The translations under genes were made by a program, and so were the position numbers. Shown here one piece after another: positions 60,615 through 64,000 of a stretch of 64,000 bases of DNA. The notes beneath the pieces were generated by a model. That model was not told where the DNA came from. It did no database searches and saw only the letters and a list, made by a program, of their open reading frames with translations. Numbering within the stretch: position 1 is the stretch's first letter; each line of letters starts with the position of its first letter. The stretch comes from Acorus gramineus (taxonomy: Eukaryota > Streptophyta > Magnoliopsida > Acorales > Acoraceae): the NCBI GenBank assembly GCA_030737835.1, contig JAUJYN010000027.1, forward strand, positions 930,001 to 994,000, given 5' to 3'.

Positions 60615-63600
60615 TGTCACGCCCCAGGGCCGGCCGACCCCAGGACGCGGCAAGTGTATATATGATATCAGTAAACAGGAGTTCAATAACATACTCACAC
60701 AACAGCTAAAAATGACAACACAGACAAAAGCAGGGCTGACATGATATATACACAAATAGCGGAAGCTAAAAGACTGAATCTGTAATCCAAAAACATATTA
60801 CAGACTCGATACATAATCAACTGTCCTGTGAGAGCCAATATATACAATGACATCCAAATACAATACAAACGCGTGCCCAAGCACGAATATAATACATACA
60901 AGCAAAAGGGATGCTGATAGCCTCTGATACTCGCGGGACGTGTCGCTACTCCGCTACTGATGAAGTCCCTCGGGGAGCTCTTCCTCCAGATCCGACTCAG
61001 ATGACACTGGAGAAAATATTATGCGAGGGGTGAGCCACACGCTCAGTGAACAGCACAACCCATGCCCCACAATTTATATTAACCACCAGATAATATTAAC
61101 CCACAATCACATTATTAAAAGCCACAAAATGGCAACAGCTATACAGGCCAGTGGGTCGCTATCGCCAACCCACTACACCCTCACCCTCACCCCTCAATAT
61201 GGTGACATAGGATATTCGGACTGACTAGCCTGATAAACATTCATACACATCCATACACCCTCACCCTCACCCCTCAATAGGTGACATAGGATATTGGGAC
61301 TAACAATCCAGTGGGTCGCTACATCGCCAACCCACTACACCCTCACCCTCACCCCTCAATAGGTGACATAGGATATTGGGACTGATATTCATCCATACAC
61401 AATCATACACCCTCACCCTCACCCCTCAATAGGTGACATAGGATATTGGGACTAACAATCCAGTGGGTCGCTACATCGTCAACCCACCCCACCCTCACCC
61501 TCACCCCTCAATAGGTGACATAGGATATTGGGACTGACTAGGCTGATGGTCGCCCTTGGTCCACCGATAGTCTCTCCCCCACTCCGTAGGCTGTTTGGCC
61601 ACTCCCACATTCAGCACAGTCCGAGTCCAAGATCAGGAGGTGCCTACTGATGGGAGCCCCTGCACGGGACAGTCTCTCTACGCCGGGGCAGTCTCTAAAG
61701 GATCCAACGAAGGGAACAGATCGGCCTATCCATCGCATATGATCCACTCGGATCCGCTGACAAACACATCTCAACAACTCTAATGTCATGAATTCTTCAG
61801 AATTCCTCCAGGGCGCATAACCAGGATGCGGGGAACAGACATTATAATAAAGAGGTTGGAATATTACCGGGGGAAAGAACCTTGGGAGGGCAGCGTGAGG
61901 TCCCGATATAGGACATCCCGACAACCAAACAAGGAACACGGAGTACCCTAGCCCGGGTCTCACCGCTGTCCTCGCGAGGCCCCTCCCCTATAATATTCAC
62001 TAAGACATGCTAACAATCACATGCTCGCACTTGATATATGCAAATTAAACTAAATGGGAACATGCATAAGTCAAGGTTTTCCTAGTAGGGAAACATGATA
62101 ATAGGATGCATGGTTCTTATACGGGTCCTAAGGGTACAAGTCCCTAGCATACAAAGTCTAGGGTGGCATGCATACTACACATTATCATGCTTGCATGGAT
62201 TACACATTATAACAGTTAATATAAATCCATGGTGCCCCAGGGGAGGGCAATACACTCCCAAGTGAGTAGTACGCCTCCCAACTGGGTTGGATTGTCCCAC
62301 TCACTGATAACCGGGTCGTCGCGCGACCGTCCGTCAAGATCTGCAAAATAGGGAAATCAACTCGGTGAGTATAACACACAAATAAACCCAAGAATACATT
62401 AAAATATACAACACTTGGACAAGCGTACATACGGCCTGTACGCACGCGAGCCCGAGCATCCCGACTCACTCCCGAACCCTCGGGCAGCCGCACGCACGGC
62501 CACCCGCCCCGGGCGCACAGCCGAGCCCCGGCCCGCGCCCCCAGACCCGTCGCACGCCGCGCGCACGCTCTCGCGTGCCCGCGCGTCCAGTCTTGGGTGC
62601 AACCGCGCGCACTGCGCCCCACCGCAGCGCCTCGCGCACACACCCGCCCTCGCTGCGTCCCAGCGCAACGCCCACACACCTGCCCGCTCACACTCCCCGC
62701 TCGCACCCTACTCGCCCCGCGCGCACTGCGCCCTCCGCGCAGCACCCGCACACCACCCGAGCACCACTCCGCGCGCACAGCATGCCCTGCGCCCCTGCAC
62801 AACGCTCCGCGCGCCCCTCCCCGCACGGCGCCCAGTGCCCAGCACCCGCGACCAGCATCTGCACCCAGCACCCACGCACACACCCGACAACACGCGCCTA
62901 GCGCACCTGGCAGCACGCGCCCAGCGCGCCTGCCAGCCTGCCCGCGCTGCCCACCCGCGCGCACTGCTGAGGAGCCCGAGCACTGCTAGCCTGCTGCGCC
63001 TGTGCTGCCATTCTGCCCGGAACAGCTAACCACCCTGCCCGAGCACCTCCACCACCACCCACCAGCCACCAATGGCCTCCGGCCGCCCCCAACCACCACC
63101 GACAGCCACCAGCCGCCCTCCACACTCAACCCCACCCTCCTAACATGCATCTAAACATGAAAAAGAAGGAAAGAACCCTTACCCAAGGAAAGAGAGGAAA
63201 GGAAGGGAACCGGAGGCTCTTCGTGCACCGAAACGCCTCCCCAAGGATCTCCACCACCAAGACCTCTTCCTACCTCAAAAGGGGCTGAAAACAGGGGAGA
63301 ATAGAGGGGGTTAGAGGGGGCCAAACTTGTCGGAACTCGAATATGAGAACACCGGGGGATGGATCGGGACCGGATCTAACCTTTCTATGCTTTGAGTTTT
63401 GAGTTTCAAGAACCCTAGGTGGCTCAAAACCCAGAAAAGGAGAGAGGGGGAGAGAGAAAATGATTTTCGGAGAAGATGATGAATAGGGGAGGAATTTGTC
63501 TTGGTCGTGGGATTTATCTATCCTCCCCCCACTCATCACACATTCTCACACCCCCAATTAGCCCTAATTAATTAGGTTTAGGCTAGGATTAGGATCACTT

Positions 63601-63730
63601 AAGTGAGGTTTAAGTGTGGTTTGACCCAAGTCAACCCAACCACACAAAAAGCCAAAAACCTTTGACCAAGTCATGGGCCCCACTTTGACCAAGTCAAGTC
63701 TCCCAATGACTTCTCGCTCGGTCAAAACCC
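60615..63730 (-). mobile_element. Subfamily 3 LTR nested in the 5' LTR of element C, truncated
   Basis: It begins TGTCACGCCCC at 60615 after CACACATGCATAA and matches the LTR at 18233-21345. It breaks off at about 63730 before reaching its terminus and is joined to subfamily 2 LTR sequence (ATTACTCGGACAAGC). About 0.95 kb of the host LTR and the last part of this LTR are therefore deleted. It contains the candidate terminal exon (61006 down to a stop at 60954-60956) and a 36-nt microexon (62305-62340). Confidence 0.8.
61140..61545. repeat. Tandem (CCCTCA)n/hairpin repeats in LTR
   Basis: Five copies of a block with CACCCTCACCCTCACCCCTC and AATAGGTGACATAGGATATTGGGACT recur. Three of them are preceded by CAGTGGGTCGCTA...ACCCAC. 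The homologous place in the solo LTR at 26845-27080 has three copies and the older LTRs one or two. Confidence 0.85.
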
Positions 63731-64000
63731 ATTACTCGGACAAGCATGCATACGGACTCGCACGCATGCGAGCACGCATGTACGCACGCGAGTCCGAGTG
63801 CCCCGACACCTACCCGAACCCTCGGGCAGCCACACGCATGGCCCCCCGCACGTGCACACAGAATGCGCAAGCACGCACGCACCCCAGCACCCTCGGTGCA
63901 CTGCGGCGCGCCTGCCCGCTCGCCCAGACGCGCTGCCGCACGCGCGCGCACGCTCGCGCGTGCCCGCGCGCACTGCTCGTCCAGCCCACGCGCCCTCGCG

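Larger units (their letters stand above)
56450..64000 (-). mobile_element. Element C: minus-strand Gypsy element of the same family as A
   Basis: Read on the minus strand from the right: 5' LTR (63731-64000 and 59353-60614, interrupted by another LTR), PBS (59335-59346), internal region (56634-59352), polypurine tract (about 56634-56650) and a 3' LTR truncated to about 184 bp (56450-56633). The 5' LTR continues beyond the window. Confidence 0.8.

Overview
The window is plant nuclear DNA, most likely from an angiosperm. The evidence is an intronless AP2/DREB transcription factor gene, plant-type Ty3/Gypsy elements (a Tekay/Del-like chromovirus family and a Tat-lineage element), a plant L1-type LINE, a solo Copia-like LTR and 9-bp-TSD MITEs. 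The species cannot be determined from the sequence. Apart from one host gene, almost everything here is transposable-element DNA, much of it nested, inverted and decayed.

Layout. 1-29.1 kb is a nest of one Gypsy family with very long (about 3.1-4.5 kb) LTRs. A minus-strand LTR (1-1311 plus 15674-17967) is split by element A (1312-15673, imperfect TSD GATAC/AATAC). Element A itself holds an inverted solo LTR (5916-9522). Element B (17968-29081) is interrupted by two LTRs of another subfamily (18233-21345 minus, 24224-27608 plus). 29.1-34.7 kb is an AT-rich island with the only convincing host gene (30856-31419, DREB-type) and two related MITEs. 34734-47092 is a complete but dead Tat-lineage Gypsy element with LTRs, PBS, gag-pol and two antisense genes. 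48571-54349 is a near full-length LINE with a 14-bp target duplication. 55335-55764 is a probable solo Copia LTR. 56450-64000 is a minus-strand member (C) of the first family, itself interrupted by a solo-like LTR.

How it fits together. A and C carry nearly the same short internal region (about 2.72 kb), and A, B and C share reverse-transcriptase stop codons. The family was therefore already a deletion derivative when it spread and must have been mobilised in trans. Its LTRs keep a conserved pattern of splice-like signals (donor, CTCAC branch-like motif, acceptor, 36/39-nt microexon, second donor and second acceptor) although the DNA between them diverges strongly. This, together with a short reading frame over microexon and terminal exon, is the most unusual signal here. 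The coding decay of the Tat element and the LINE is dominated by stops that a single C-to-T change can explain, as expected of methylated, silenced DNA.

Limits: all homology statements come from reading motifs by eye. No database search or alignment was run, and repeat boundaries without a clear TSD are approximate.
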